A stretch of 64,000 nucleotides of DNA from Primorskyibacter sedentarius (GTDB lineage Bacteria > Pseudomonadota > Alphaproteobacteria > Rhodobacterales > Rhodobacteraceae). Below are positions 37,899 through 47,837 of this stretch, in pieces. The first letter of the stretch is position 1, and every line of letters begins with the position of its first letter. The DNA is taken from the NCBI RefSeq assembly GCF_004342065.1, contig NZ_SLZU01000016.1, positions 28,666 to 92,665 on the forward strand. Reading direction: 5' to 3'. The position numbers were made by a program, and so were the translations under genes. The notes below the pieces were generated by a model. That model was given only the letters and a program-made list of their open reading frames with translations, did not search any database and had not been told where the DNA came from.

Positions 37899-39926
37899 AT
37901 GACACGACACGCCGAATGGACGCATATCGAATCGCTGCCGCCGGGAGGGCGCATCTCTCCGTATATTCACTGGACATCCGCGTGGTCGCATATGGGGGAC
38001 GCGCTTGCCGCGCAGGATCTGTTGCAGACGGATTGCCCGTGGCTGGCCCGTGCCATCCGCAAATCGCTTGGCGATGCGGCGGAGCCCTGGGCCCGGCTGT
38101 TGCACAACGTCCTGCCGCATCACGCCCTTCCGTCCACGGAAAAGACCGAAGGCGCAGCGCAGGAGGAAACCCCCGGGGTCGTGCACCGCATTCCCGTGGC
38201 GACGGATACGGTTATTTTAGGCATCATTGATGACGCGACCGCCTTTGCGCATGAACGTTTCAGACTGCCGGACGGGCAGAGCCGGGTCGACTATCTTTGG
38301 CTGCAAAGCGCGCCGCATGATCCGGGTAAGCGCGCCACCCCCTTTGGCAAGGAGTTCGACAGGCATGGTGTCGAAGAGCTGATCGACCGATCTCGCAGGG
38401 GGCGAAGCGGTGAAATCGTCGACGAAGAGGGCCTCTACCGTGCGGCCGGGGCGCTCGATATGGGGCGCGGGACGCCTCAGTCGCTTGCCCGCGCTGCAAG
38501 TCACGGAACGGCTGTCGCCGACCTTGCGGGTGGGTTCAGCGCCGCACATGTCCCCGCCGACGCGGCGCCGCAGCCTTCCCGAAACCTCATGGAGATTGCG
38601 CCGGATGCGTTCGATCTGGCCATCGTCTCGCTGCCGGAGCGGTTGGTGATGGACACGTCCGGAACCTTCGCCGAGATATTCATCATCCTCGGCATCCTGC
38701 GCCTTGTCGATCATGCAGAGCAGCGGAGCCAGCGCGAGGGGCGGGACTATCCGCTTGTCATCAATATCAGCCTTGGGCTGACCGCCGGGCCACGGGACGG
38801 GTCCAGCCTTCTGGACAGGTTCATCGCCGCGATAGAGGCTGAGCGCCCACGCGACCGGGTCCCGATCCGCTTTGTGCTGCCCGCCGGGAATTTTCGGCAA
38901 GCGCAGGTGCATGCCGTGTTGGAAGCGCCGCTGGATGAGGCAGCGCCGCCGCTTTTCTGGCAGATCCTGCCCGACGATCGCACCCCCAGCTTTCTGGAAA
39001 TCTGGTCGTCACCTCTGCGCGAAAGGCCGCAGCATGTGCCTTTTGACGTCGCCATTCAGCCCTCGGGTCACGCTATAGCCGCCGCGTTGGAAACGGTGCC
39101 GCTTGATGGCGTTTTCGATCTGTTCACTGACGAGGGGCGTCAGATTGCGCGCTGTTATACGCAATGGGTTCCGCAACGGAGTGACAGGCCTGCCTCTGCC
39201 GGACGCGTGCGCGTGACGCTGGCGTTGCCGCCCACTGTGCCGGGCCAGCCGGGCCGCCCCTGCGCGACACCGGGGGCATGGCGTCTGCTGATCACGTCCG
39301 AAATGGCCGATGTCTCGGATGCGGGCTGGCCGCTCGATCTCGTGGTGCAAAGGGATGACATGATCCCCGGATATCGCGGCGGGGGGCGGCAATCCTTCCT
39401 GCGCGATGCGCGATACACGCGGGTGGATGACCGAGGCGTCACCGTGACACGGGACGCACCCGGCCCGGACGGGTCGTATTCCCATGTCCGGCGCGCTGGA
39501 ACCATCAACGCCTTCGCCTCTGCGCCAGAGGTCGTGGTCGTGGGCGGGTGCTACGCGGATACTCTGGAACCGGTGGATTATTCCGGCGAAGGCGGCCTGG
39601 AGGGTCTGGGCCTGCGGGCCGTGGATGCAAGTGCGCCGTCATCTATGCGGCGTATGCGGGCCTTCATTTCCGCCGCAGGATCGCGCAGCGGCAGCCGCGT
39701 CGGGGTCGGGGGTACATCCATCGCGGCACCGGTCATGTCACGAGAGCTGGCAAAGGCGATGCGGCCGATGAACGAGCGCCCGAAGCTGAGTGGCGTTCCC
39801 CTGTTGCGGCGGTCGCCCGATGATACCATTCCGCCGCCTGTCCTGCCGGTGGGGGAATCCACGCCGGAGCGCTATTGGGAAAAATCCACTTCGGGCAGTT
39901 CGGCACTCGCATCCGGAGCGTCCTGA
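37899..39926 (+). CDS. Subtilisin-like serine protease (S8)
   Basis: A 675-residue protein with the catalytic triad of family S8: Asp in ILGIIDDATAFAHERF (about residue 111), His in AASHGTAVADLAGG (about 202) and Ser in VGGTSIAAPVMSRE (about 607). The Ser lies close to the C-terminus because of a long inserted region. There is no signal peptide, so it may act in the cytoplasm or leave by a non-Sec route. It is co-transcribed with the haloperoxidase-like gene (3-bp gap). Confidence 0.85.
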   Translation: MTRHAEWTHIESLPPGGRISPYIHWTSAWSHMGDALAAQDLLQTDCPWLARAIRKSLGDAAEPWARLLHNVLPHHALPSTEKTEGAAQEETPGVVHRIPVATDTVILGIIDDATAFAHERFRLPDGQSRVDYLWLQSAPHDPGKRATPFGKEFDRHGVEELIDRSRRGRSGEIVDEEGLYRAAGALDMGRGTPQSLARAASHGTAVADLAGGFSAAHVPADAAPQPSRNLMEIAPDAFDLAIVSLPERLVMDTSGTFAEIFIILGILRLVDHAEQRSQREGRDYPLVINISLGLTAGPRDGSSLLDRFIAAIEAERPRDRVPIRFVLPAGNFRQAQVHAVLEAPLDEAAPPLFWQILPDDRTPSFLEIWSSPLRERPQHVPFDVAIQPSGHAIAAALETVPLDGVFDLFTDEGRQIARCYTQWVPQRSDRPASAGRVRVTLALPPTVPGQPGRPCATPGAWRLLITSEMADVSDAGWPLDLVVQRDDMIPGYRGGGRQSFLRDARYTRVDDRGVTVTRDAPGPDGSYSHVRRAGTINAFASAPEVVVVGGCYADTLEPVDYSGEGGLEGLGLRAVDASAPSSMRRMRAFISAAGSRSGSRVGVGGTSIAAPVMSRELAKAMRPMNERPKLSGVPLLRRSPDDTIPPPVLPVGESTPERYWEKSTSGSSALASGAS

Positions 39927-40147
39927 CCTGTCGACACGCTCGGCCCATGCGCAGGCTGGCCCATCGCATTGGGGCGGCATCCCCTGCCGAAGCGCGCGTT
40001 CCCATACGCCCGACAGGCGCTTTTGTGTCGATCCGGCAGTGGTTGCAGCGGATCGCCAAGCCAAACCTCTGATCTGCGGCACGTGTGGCGCTTGAGGCTC
40101 TGCGCGCAGACGGATATGTCTGCCCGGAACCGTCCGCAGGAGCCGTC

Positions 40148-41452
40148 ATGCCCGTTTTTCTAGATACCACACAGCCGGATTTCGAAGCGCGCTTTGCCGC
40201 GGTGCTTGCTGCAAAGCGCGAAGACAGCCCGGATGTCGATGACGTGGTCGCGGCAATCATTGCAGATGTGCGCGCGCGCGGGGACGCGGCCGTGCTGGAA
40301 CTGACCGCAAAGTTCGACCGGTTGGAGCTGACAGCCGACAGGCTGGCCTTCACGCCGGACGAGGTCGAGGCGGAATGCGCCAAGGTGTCGCCCGAGGATC
40401 GCCGCGCGCTGGAAATCGCAGCCGAACGCATCCGCGCCTATCACGTTCGCCAGATCCCCGAGGATGCGCAATGGACAGACCCCGAAGGTGCCACGCTTGG
40501 CTGGCGCTGGACGCCGGTCTCTGCTGCGGGTCTTTATGTGCCGGGCGGCCTTGCCAGCTATCCGTCCTCTGTCCTGATGAACGCCATCCCTGCCAAGGTG
40601 GCGGGGGTGTCGCGGCTGGCCATCACCGTGCCCACGCCCGATGGCATCGTGAACCCTTTGGTTCTGTGTGCCGCAAGGCTTGCCGGGGTGGATGAGGTCT
40701 ACCGGATCGGCGGCGCGCAGGCGATTGCCGCCCTGGCCTATGGCACGGATACCATCGCCCCGGTGGACAAGATTACAGGGCCCGGCAACGCCTTTGTTGC
40801 CGCCGCCAAGCGCCGTGTGTTCGGCAAGGTCGGGATCGACATGATCGCGGGCCCGTCCGAAATCCTTGTCATTGCAGATGCCGAGAACGATCCCGACTGG
40901 ATCGCGCTCGACCTGATGAGCCAGGCCGAACATGACGAAAGCGCGCAGTCGATCCTGATCACCGACAATGCCGCCTTTGGTCAGCGCGTGGCAGAGGCGG
41001 TGGAAACCCGGCTCCAGACGCTTGAACGGCGGGCCATCGCGGGGACAAGCTGGCGCGATTTCGGTGCCGTGATCGTCGTGCGGGATCTGGATGAGGCCGC
41101 CGCATTGTCCGACCGCATTGCGCCGGAACATCTTGAGCTCTGCGTGGCCAATCCAGAGGCGTTGTCCGAAAAGGTCACACATGCCGGCGCGATTTTCCTG
41201 GGTCAGTGGACGCCAGAGGCCATCGGGGACTACGTGGGCGGGCCGAACCACGTCCTTCCCACGGCCCGCTCGGCGCGGTTTTCATCCGGCCTGTCGGTGA
41301 TGGATTTCATCAAACGCACGACGCTGGCCAAGATGACGCCCTCTGCCTTGCGCGCAATCGGACCCGCCGCTGAACGGCTCGCGACGTCTGAATCGCTCGA
41401 AGCGCATGGCCTGTCGGTCACTGCGCGGCTGAAAAAGCTGAACGACGGCTGA
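40148..41452 (+). CDS. hisD: Histidinol dehydrogenase
   Basis: Last enzyme of histidine biosynthesis, oxidising L-histidinol to histidine with 2 NAD+. It has 434 residues, with ATG 40148 after CAGGAG. Motifs include VPGGLASYPSSVLMNAIPAK, KITGPGNAFVAAAKRRVFGK, DMIAGPSEILVIAD and zinc-ligand SQAEHDESAQS; the C-terminal EAHGLSVTARLKKL is standard. The genes after it form a typical Rhodobacterales cluster. Confidence 0.97.
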   Translation: MPVFLDTTQPDFEARFAAVLAAKREDSPDVDDVVAAIIADVRARGDAAVLELTAKFDRLELTADRLAFTPDEVEAECAKVSPEDRRALEIAAERIRAYHVRQIPEDAQWTDPEGATLGWRWTPVSAAGLYVPGGLASYPSSVLMNAIPAKVAGVSRLAITVPTPDGIVNPLVLCAARLAGVDEVYRIGGAQAIAALAYGTDTIAPVDKITGPGNAFVAAAKRRVFGKVGIDMIAGPSEILVIADAENDPDWIALDLMSQAEHDESAQSILITDNAAFGQRVAEAVETRLQTLERRAIAGTSWRDFGAVIVVRDLDEAAALSDRIAPEHLELCVANPEALSEKVTHAGAIFLGQWTPEAIGDYVGGPNHVLPTARSARFSSGLSVMDFIKRTTLAKMTPSALRAIGPAAERLATSESLEAHGLSVTARLKKLNDG

Positions 41453-41642
41453 TGCGTCCGCATATGGGGTGCGGTCGGGTAAGGCGTTAAATCGCCGTGG
41501 AAAATCGTCAATTTCCGCCGCAAACGGCGCCGCAAGAATTTTGTCACACCCTATGGCTGACGCGGCGCTACTTCCTTGGTGGCATTGTGCTGCAGCGCAG
41601 CAATTGATATTGTTTCCCTCGTACTTTTCAGGAAACGCGCCC

Positions 41643-42122
41643 ATGTCCCGCATCAGTCACCTTGAACTGGATGACGCCAATCTGCCGCCTCCCACACCGG
41701 AGATCGAGCAGGAGCGTCGCGTGGCCATGTTCGATTTGCTTGAAAGCAACCGGTTTGTCCTGCCACCGCGTGATGACCGCCCCGTACCCGCTGGCCCCTA
41801 TCATGTCGGGCTGTCGATCCGGGACAAGCGGCTGGTATTCGACGTGGACACGGAACAACACGAGCGGGCCGCAGAGTTTCATCTGTCGCTGTCGCCCTTT
41901 CGTCAGGTGGTCAAAGACTACTTCCAGATCTGCAAAAGCTACTTCGATGCGGTGAAATCCCTGCCGCCCAGCCAGATCGAGACGATCGACATGGCGCGGC
42001 GCGGCATTCACAACGAAGGCGCCCGAATTCTGGAAGAACGTCTGGAGGGCAAGGCGGAGGTGGATGCCGACACGGCACGCCGCCTGTTCACACTGATCTG
42101 CGTCCTGCATTTCGGGGGCTGA
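41643..42122 (+). CDS. UPF0262 family protein
   Basis: A 159-residue protein starting MSRISHLELDDANLPPPTPE after CAGGAAA. It contains the conserved FHLSLSPFRQVVKDYFQICK (about residues 80-99) and the end RRLFTLICVLHFGG characteristic of UPF0262, a conserved alphaproteobacterial family of unknown function. Six bases separate it from the phosphatase gene, so they are co-transcribed. Confidence 0.9.
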   Translation: MSRISHLELDDANLPPPTPEIEQERRVAMFDLLESNRFVLPPRDDRPVPAGPYHVGLSIRDKRLVFDVDTEQHERAAEFHLSLSPFRQVVKDYFQICKSYFDAVKSLPPSQIETIDMARRGIHNEGARILEERLEGKAEVDADTARRLFTLICVLHFGG

Positions 42123-42128
42123 CGGCGC

Positions 42129-42581
42129 ATGCCGAAGCTGCCGCAATCTGTGCTGTTCTGCTGCGACCACAATGCGGTCCGCTCTCCCATGGCCGAAGGG
42201 GTCATGAAACAATTCTACGGTCAGGATGTTTATGTCCAGTCCGTGGGCGTTGTGAATGACCTGGAAATCGACGGGTTCGCCATCGCCGCTTGCGCCGAGA
42301 TCGGTGTGGAACTGTCACGCCATCGGTCGCGGAGTTTCGACGAGATGGAGCAGATGGGCGACACGCTTTCCTCCTTCGATGTCATCGTGGCACTGTCGCC
42401 GGCGTCGCAGAAGCGGGCGCTGGATCTGACGCGGTTCTATCACCTGACCGTGGAATACTGGCCTGTGTTGGACCCGACCGGTATCGGTGAAACCCGCGAC
42501 GCAAAGTTGAACGCCTACCGCCAGACCCGCGACCAGATCGTGGAGCAGTTGCAACGCAAGTGGGGCCCGCCGCGTTACTAG
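42129..42581 (+). CDS. Low-molecular-weight protein tyrosine phosphatase / arsenate reductase-like
   Basis: A 150-residue protein with the CX5R phosphate loop VLFCCDHNAVRSPMAEG (about residues 8-24; Cys12, Arg18) and the general acid in WPVLDPTG (about 109-116). It belongs to the LMW-PTP fold. Arsenate reductase and tyrosine phosphatase activities cannot be told apart from sequence alone. Operon with UPF0262. Confidence 0.88.
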   Translation: MPKLPQSVLFCCDHNAVRSPMAEGVMKQFYGQDVYVQSVGVVNDLEIDGFAIAACAEIGVELSRHRSRSFDEMEQMGDTLSSFDVIVALSPASQKRALDLTRFYHLTVEYWPVLDPTGIGETRDAKLNAYRQTRDQIVEQLQRKWGPPRY

Positions 42582-42617
42582 GCCACGCCTCGCCATACTT
42601 TTACACAAGGATATGTC

Positions 42618-43502
42618 GTGAAGATTGCCACAGCCGCTTACCCGCTGGACCTGCTGGATGGGTGGGATGCCTATGCCGCCAAGCTGACTGGCTGGGTCGA
42701 AAAGGCGGTCGCGGCTGGCGCGGAGTTGCTGGTCTTTCCCGAATATGGCGGGATGGAGCTTGCCACCTTGGCCGGACCCGAAGGTTTGAAGGATCTCGAG
42801 ACATCATTGCGGACCGCGTCAGATTTCGTTCCCAAGGCGGATGCGTTGCACAGTGATCTCGCGCGGCGGCACGGTGTGTATATCGTGGCGGGGTCTGCGC
42901 CCGTCTTTGACCCCGAATTGGGCAACCGTCCGGTAAACCGCGCGCGGTTCTTTGCCCCCTCGGGTGCCATGGCGGCGCAGGACAAGCAGATCATGACCCG
43001 CTATGAGCGCGAAGTCGCGGACATCATCCCCGGTCGTCCCTTACGGCTGTTTGAAACGGGATTGGGGCGAATCGGCATCCTGATCTGCTATGACGCGGAA
43101 TTTCCCCTTCTGGGACGGGCACTCGCCGAAGCCGATCTCCTTTTGGTGCCGTCGTGCACAGAGGCGCTTTCCGGTCATTCCCGCGTGCGTATCGGCGCCA
43201 TGGCACGTGCGCTCGAATCGCAATGCGTCTCGGTCCTGTCCTGCGTTGTTGGTGAAGCTCCGTGGTCGGATCTGGTGGATGTAAGTGTCGGAAAGGGCGG
43301 TGTTTTCGGCCCGCCAGATGTGGGGTTTCCGGAAACGGGAGAGATTTCCGAAGGCGTGTTGGATCATCCCGGATGGACCTATGCCGAGGTCGACCCCGCT
43401 GCCATCGCTCATGTCCGCCGGGACGGCGTTGTACTGAACCGCGCCCACTGGCCCGAGCAGGCCGGACGCGACGCATCTATCACAATCGAACAGTTGCGCT
43501 GA
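42618..43502 (+). CDS. Carbon-nitrogen hydrolase (nitrilase superfamily)
   Basis: A 294-residue protein with the Glu-Lys-Cys triad of nitrilase-superfamily amidases: VFPEYGGMEL (Glu about 41), AAQDKQIMTRYE (Lys) and LLVPSCTEAL (Cys about 177). The GILICYDAEFPLLGRALAEA strand supports the fold. The substrate could be an omega-amide or other small amide. Start GTG 42618 follows AAGGATAT. Confidence 0.87.
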   Translation: MKIATAAYPLDLLDGWDAYAAKLTGWVEKAVAAGAELLVFPEYGGMELATLAGPEGLKDLETSLRTASDFVPKADALHSDLARRHGVYIVAGSAPVFDPELGNRPVNRARFFAPSGAMAAQDKQIMTRYEREVADIIPGRPLRLFETGLGRIGILICYDAEFPLLGRALAEADLLLVPSCTEALSGHSRVRIGAMARALESQCVSVLSCVVGEAPWSDLVDVSVGKGGVFGPPDVGFPETGEISEGVLDHPGWTYAEVDPAAIAHVRRDGVVLNRAHWPEQAGRDASITIEQLR

Positions 43503-43510
43503 TATAGCCC

Positions 43511-43539
43511 TTGAAAATCTGGGGGTTTGCGCCCATTTA
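43511..43539 (+). promoter_or_regulatory. Candidate sigma70 promoter of infA
   Basis: TTGAAA (43511-43516) and CATTTA (43534-43539) are separated by 17 bp, immediately upstream of infA. Position and spacing fit a housekeeping promoter; no transcription data. Confidence 0.4.
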
Positions 43540-43585
43540 AGAGCGCGCTTCGCACAATGGCGGAGTCGTTTACTCAGGAGAGACC

Positions 43586-43804
43586 ATGGCCAAGGAAGAT
43601 ACGCTCGAATTTCCCGGTGTCGTGAAGGAACTCCTGCCTAATGCGACGTTCCGGGTCGAGCTTGAAAACGGCCATGAGATCATCGCACATACGGCAGGAA
43701 AGATGCGCAAAAACCGCATCCGTGTCCTCGCAGGCGACAAGGTACAGGTGGAAATGACACCTTACGACCTGACAAAGGGTCGTATCAACTATCGCTTCAA
43801 GTAA
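43586..43804 (+). CDS. infA: Translation initiation factor IF-1
   Basis: A 72-residue OB-fold protein starting [20 protein letters not shown] with the conserved [20 protein letters not shown], ending KGRINYRFK. The length matches IF-1 exactly. Strong Shine-Dalgarno AGGAGAG. First gene of the infA-maf-rng-yacG operon. Confidence 0.99.
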   Translation: MAKEDTLEFPGVVKELLPNATFRVELENGHEIIAHTAGKMRKNRIRVLAGDKVQVEMTPYDLTKGRINYRFK

Positions 43805-43815
43805 CTGTACTTGAA

Positions 43816-44394
43816 GTGAAATTTATCCTCGGATCGGGCAGCCCGCGACGGTTGGAGCTGCTTGCGCAGTTGGGGCTGACGCCAGATGACGTTCGCCCGC
43901 CCGATATCGATGAGACCCCTTTGAAAGCAGAGCTGCCGCGCCCCTATTGCGCGCGCATGGCGGTCGAAAAAGTGCGCGCCGTAAAGGCGGATCCGGACGA
44001 TCTGGTGCTGTGCGCCGATACGACCGTGGCGCTGGGGCGGCGCATTCTTGGCAAGCCCGGGGATGCAGGCGAAGCGGCCGAGTTTCTGCTTGCCATGTCG
44101 GGCAGGCGACACCGGGTCATCACCGCTGTTGCCGTCCGGCGCGGCGACCGTGTCTGGGAAAAGGACGTGGTCACGCAGGTCCGCATGAAGGCTATTTCCG
44201 ATCTGGAGCTGAACTTTTACCTGCAGACCGGCGAATGGCGCGGCAAGGCTGGCGGTTACGGCATCCAGGGGCCCGCGCAGGCGTTCATCCCATGGATTTC
44301 TGGCAGCTTTTCGGCCGTTGTCGGATTGCCGCTGGCGGAAACCGCCGGGCTGCTTCAGGCGGCCGGATACCCCCTATTCAAGGAAGCGCCATGA
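43816..44394 (+). CDS. maf: Maf-family nucleotide pyrophosphatase
   Basis: A 192-residue protein. [19 protein letters not shown] at the start contains the SxSPRR motif, followed by [20 protein letters not shown] and [12 protein letters not shown]. The family hydrolyses non-canonical or m-modified NTPs. A GTG at 43816 starts the gene 12 bp after infA, and its stop overlaps the next ATG. Confidence 0.93.
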   Translation: MKFILGSGSPRRLELLAQLGLTPDDVRPPDIDETPLKAELPRPYCARMAVEKVRAVKADPDDLVLCADTTVALGRRILGKPGDAGEAAEFLLAMSGRRHRVITAVAVRRGDRVWEKDVVTQVRMKAISDLELNFYLQTGEWRGKAGGYGIQGPAQAFIPWISGSFSAVVGLPLAETAGLLQAAGYPLFKEAP

Positions 44395-45407
44395 AGGGCC
44401 GACAGATCATCCTCGATACTTTGGGCGACCGCGAGGCGGCGGCGCTGCTCGTGGACGGCGTTCTTGACGACCTGCTCGTCGAACCCGAAGGCCCACGCCC
44501 CGGCACGATCTACCGCGCGATTGCCGACCGGCCCGTGAAGGGCATGGGTGGGATGTTCCTGAAAACGCCTGACGGCATGGCCTTCCTGCGCAAGGGATCG
44601 GGCCTGCGACAAGGCCAGCCGGTTCTGGTACAACTGACAGGTTTCCCCGAGCCGGGCAAAGCTTTGCCAGTGACGCAGCGCATCCTGTTCAAGAGCCGCT
44701 ACGCCATCGTCACGCCAGACGCGCCGGGCATCAACCTGTCGCGCAGCATTCGCGACGAAGACGCGCGCGTTGGGATCCTGGAAGTCGCGCATGAGGTGAT
44801 GGACGGGCCGTATGGCCTGATCCTGCGCTCTGCCTGCGAGCATGCGGACCCCGAAGAGATTGGCGAGGATATCGCGTCGGTTCTGGCACTTTCAACGCAG
44901 GTCATGGCGGATATCGACGGGCCGGCAGAGCTGTTGGTCGAGGGCGACGGGCCGCATTCCCTTGCATGGCGCGACTGGACCGACCCGGCGGATGTCGAGA
45001 CCGACCCCGGCGGGTTCGAACGGTTGGATGTGCTTGATCAGATCGACCGGCTGGCCAGCCCCGGTGTCCCGCTTGGGGGCGGGGCCGAGATGTATGTAGA
45101 ACCCACGCGCGCGCTGATCGCGGTGGATGTGAATACTGGCGGCGATACCTCGCCTGCTGCAGGGTTGAAGGCGAACATGGCCGCAGCGCGCCTGCTGCCG
45201 CGTGCCTTGCGGCTGCGGGGCCTTGGCGGGCAGATCGTTCTGGACCTTGCCCCGATGCCTAAGAAAGACCGCCGCGGGTTCGAGGCGGCGCTCCGCAAAG
45301 CTTTCAGGGCGGATAGTGTCGAGACTGCGCTGGTCGGGTGGACGCCGCTTGGCAATTATGAGCTTCAACGCCAAAGAGGCCGCGCGCCGCTGAATTGGAC
45401 GGTCTAG
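44391..45407 (+). CDS. Compact ribonuclease E/G family protein
   Basis: A 339-residue RNase E/G-like protein, clearly shorter than E. coli RNase G (489). It retains an N-terminal S1-like part and the catalytic aspartates in [12 protein letters not shown] (about residues 241-252) and [10 protein letters not shown] (about 279-288). The zinc-link CPxCxG and the C-terminal scaffold are absent. ATG 44391 overlaps the maf stop (ATGA) and follows AAGGAAG. Role in RNA processing is inferred from the family only. Confidence 0.87.
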   Translation: MKGRQIILDTLGDREAAALLVDGVLDDLLVEPEGPRPGTIYRAIADRPVKGMGGMFLKTPDGMAFLRKGSGLRQGQPVLVQLTGFPEPGKALPVTQRILFKSRYAIVTPDAPGINLSRSIRDEDARVGILEVAHEVMDGPYGLILRSACEHADPEEIGEDIASVLALSTQVMADIDGPAELLVEGDGPHSLAWRDWTDPADVETDPGGFERLDVLDQIDRLASPGVPLGGGAEMYVEPTRALIAVDVNTGGDTSPAAGLKANMAAARLLPRALRLRGLGGQIVLDLAPMPKKDRRGFEAALRKAFRADSVETALVGWTPLGNYELQRQRGRAPLNWTV

Positions 45408-45602
45408 ATGGGCTGCCCGATTTGCGAAAAGCCGACCGATCCCAAGTACAGGCCCTTCTGTTCGAAGCGCTGTGCAGATCTGGATCTGGCCAAGTGGCTG
45501 ACGGGGGCCTATGCGATCCCTTCCACCGATCCTGACGACTTTGACGAGTTGCAGGATGCGCTGGAAAACGCCGAAGAGGAGCGTGGTCCAAAGCCGCATT
45601 AA
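45408..45602 (+). CDS. yacG: Zinc-binding DNA gyrase inhibitor YacG
   Basis: A 64-residue protein with the four zinc cysteines: GCPICEKPTDP (C3, C6) and FCSKRCADLDLAKWL (C18, C22). YacG binds GyrB and inhibits gyrase in E. coli. It starts immediately after the preceding stop (TAG ATG), so translation is coupled. Confidence 0.93.
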   Translation: MGCPICEKPTDPKYRPFCSKRCADLDLAKWLTGAYAIPSTDPDDFDELQDALENAEEERGPKPH

Positions 45603-45668
45603 GCGGCTGCGGCCTTGCCCGGCGACCGATTGCAGCCTAGGCGTTAGGATGCTTCAGGAGGGCGGCTC

Positions 45669-47831
45669 ATGCAGGAAAATGCGTTAATCCAGACGCGCGA
45701 TGTCGTCCTGATTGGCGGGGGTCATACCCATGCGCTGGCATTGCGCATGTGGGGGATGAAGCCCGTTGCAGGTGCACGCCTTACACTGATCAATCCCGAT
45801 CCCACCGCCGCCTATTCCGGAATGCTGCCGGGTTTCGTCGCCGGGCATTACGCCCGGGACGATCTGGATATCGACCTTGTCCAACTCGCCCGCTTTGCCG
45901 GGGCGCGACTGATCCTTGGGGCGGCGGATCATCTGGATTGCGAACAACGCCAGATACATGTGCCCGGACGGCCGCCGATTGGCTATGACCTGTGTTCGAT
46001 CGATATCGGGATCACCTCGGCAATGCCGGATCTTCCCGGCTTCGCGCAGCATGGTATTCCCGCAAAGCCATTGTCGGATTTTGCCGCGCGGTGGCAGCAG
46101 TTTCGCGACGCTGACGGGCCCGCACGCATCGCGGTTATCGGGGGCGGTATCGCCGGGGTCGAGCTTGTCCTGGCGATGACCCATGCGCTGCTGTCCCGCG
46201 GGCGCGAGACGCAGGCACATCTGATCGACCGGGGCGAGATCCTGAAGGGGATGGCCGGCGCGACGGTTTCGAAAATGCGTGCGGCGCTGAAGGCGCATGG
46301 CGTCACTGTCATAGAGAAGGCAGAGGTCGCCCGCGTGGAGGCCGATCACCTTGTCCTGTCCGATGGACGGCACGTGGCAAGCGACTTCACCGCCGGTGCG
46401 GCGGGTGCGCGACCCTACGAATGGCTGTCCCGCACCGGGTTGTACTGCTCCGACGGGTTTCTTCAGGTCAACCCGGCGCTGCAAACCTCGTCCCCCGATG
46501 TCTTTGCCGTGGGGGATTGTGCGCATATGTCCCGCAATCCGCGCCCGAAAGCCGGTGTCTACGCGGTGCGTCAGGCGCCGGTTCTGGTTCACAACCTGAG
46601 GGCCAGCCTGCAGGGCAAGCCCCTGAGCATGTACCGCCCTCAGAAGGACTACCTGAAGCTGGTCTCCATGGGCGAGCAACGCGCGCTTGCCGAACGCGGT
46701 GGGTTTGCCTTGTCAGGGCGGATGATGTGGCGCTGGAAGGATTATATCGACCAGAAGTTCATGAACCAGTTTCGTGACCTTTCTCCGATGGCGCCGCCGC
46801 CGTTGCCGAAAGATCGGGTGGCTGACATGGCCGAGGCGTTGGGCCCAAAGCCGCTTTGCGGTGGCTGCGGTTCCAAACTGGGCAGGGGCGTGCTGCGCGG
46901 GGTTCTGGACACCCTGCCGCCGCCCTCACGGGGCGACATTCAGGCGCTCCCCGGCGATGATGCTGCGCTGCTGGTGGTCGGGGGGCAACAGCAGGTTCTT
47001 AGCTCCGACCATCTGTCCAGCCTGACGAATGATCCCTATGCGATGGCGCGGATTGCCGCCATCCATGCCTTGGGCGATATCTGGGCGATGGGTGCGGAGC
47101 CGCAGGCCGCCACTGTCTCCGTCATCCTTCCGCGCCTGTCCGAACCGCTGACCACGCGCACCCTGTCCGAGATCATGACCGGCGCGTCCGAAACCATCCG
47201 AGCGGCCAAGGCGGATATCGTCGGAGGCCACAGCTCTGTCGGGACGGCCCTGACGATCGGTTATTCCATCACCGGCCTTTGCGAAAACCCTGTCACGCTG
47301 GGCGGCGGGCGCCCGGGGGACGTCTTGATCCTGACCAAGCCGATTGGCAGCGGCACGGTCATGGCGGCGGAAATGCAGATGAAGGCAAAGGGGGCCTGGG
47401 TGGCCGAATGCCTGCGCCAAATGCAGATCCCCCAGGGCGAAGCCTCGGGGGTTTTACGAAATGCGCATGCAATGACCGATGTGACAGGCTTTGGTCTGGC
47501 CGGGCACCTGTTGAATATATGTCAGGCCTCTGGCTGTGCTGCCGAATTGCTCACAGGCCATGTTCCGCTGCTGCCCGGCGCGCTCGACCTGGCGCGCGCT
47601 GGCATACGCTCCACGCTTTATCCGCAAAACGCCGCCATGCATCCAGGGCTGGAGAGTGGGCCGTTGACTGACCTCATGCTTGACCCACAGACCGCGGGTG
47701 GGCTGCTCGCCGCAGTGCCGGAAGGGCAGGTGGCTGCCGTGTTGCAGGAGTTGCGGGCCGCAGGGTTTCCGGCCGTACGCGTCGGGCAATTGGTCCCCGG
47801 CACGCCGATTATCCGATTCATTTCCGGCTAG
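45669..47831 (+). CDS. selD: Selenophosphate synthetase fused to FAD/NAD(P)-dependent oxidoreductase
   Basis: A 720-residue fusion. Residues 1-~380 form a pyridine nucleotide-disulphide-type oxidoreductase: VVLIGGGHTHALALRM (14-29), a second Rossmann motif IAVIGGGIAGVEL and FAVGDCAHM. Residues ~397-720 are SelD: CGGCGSKLGRGVL with the catalytic cysteine, GDDAALL, then DVTGFGLAGHLLN and LMLDPQTAGGLL. SelD makes selenophosphate from selenide and ATP. The flavin part may supply reduced selenium. Fusion of this order is known in several bacteria. It lies next to mnmH, which uses selenophosphate. Confidence 0.93.
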   Translation: MQENALIQTRDVVLIGGGHTHALALRMWGMKPVAGARLTLINPDPTAAYSGMLPGFVAGHYARDDLDIDLVQLARFAGARLILGAADHLDCEQRQIHVPGRPPIGYDLCSIDIGITSAMPDLPGFAQHGIPAKPLSDFAARWQQFRDADGPARIAVIGGGIAGVELVLAMTHALLSRGRETQAHLIDRGEILKGMAGATVSKMRAALKAHGVTVIEKAEVARVEADHLVLSDGRHVASDFTAGAAGARPYEWLSRTGLYCSDGFLQVNPALQTSSPDVFAVGDCAHMSRNPRPKAGVYAVRQAPVLVHNLRASLQGKPLSMYRPQKDYLKLVSMGEQRALAERGGFALSGRMMWRWKDYIDQKFMNQFRDLSPMAPPPLPKDRVADMAEALGPKPLCGGCGSKLGRGVLRGVLDTLPPPSRGDIQALPGDDAALLVVGGQQQVLSSDHLSSLTNDPYAMARIAAIHALGDIWAMGAEPQAATVSVILPRLSEPLTTRTLSEIMTGASETIRAAKADIVGGHSSVGTALTIGYSITGLCENPVTLGGGRPGDVLILTKPIGSGTVMAAEMQMKAKGAWVAECLRQMQIPQGEASGVLRNAHAMTDVTGFGLAGHLLNICQASGCAAELLTGHVPLLPGALDLARAGIRSTLYPQNAAMHPGLESGPLTDLMLDPQTAGGLLAAVPEGQVAAVLQELRAAGFPAVRVGQLVPGTPIIRFISG

Positions 47832-47837
47832 GCCGAG

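Noticed and set aside
40085..40147. Upstream start of hisD
   Set aside because: It would add 21 unlike-family residues. ATG 40148 has CAGGAG at correct spacing and matches the usual N-terminus.
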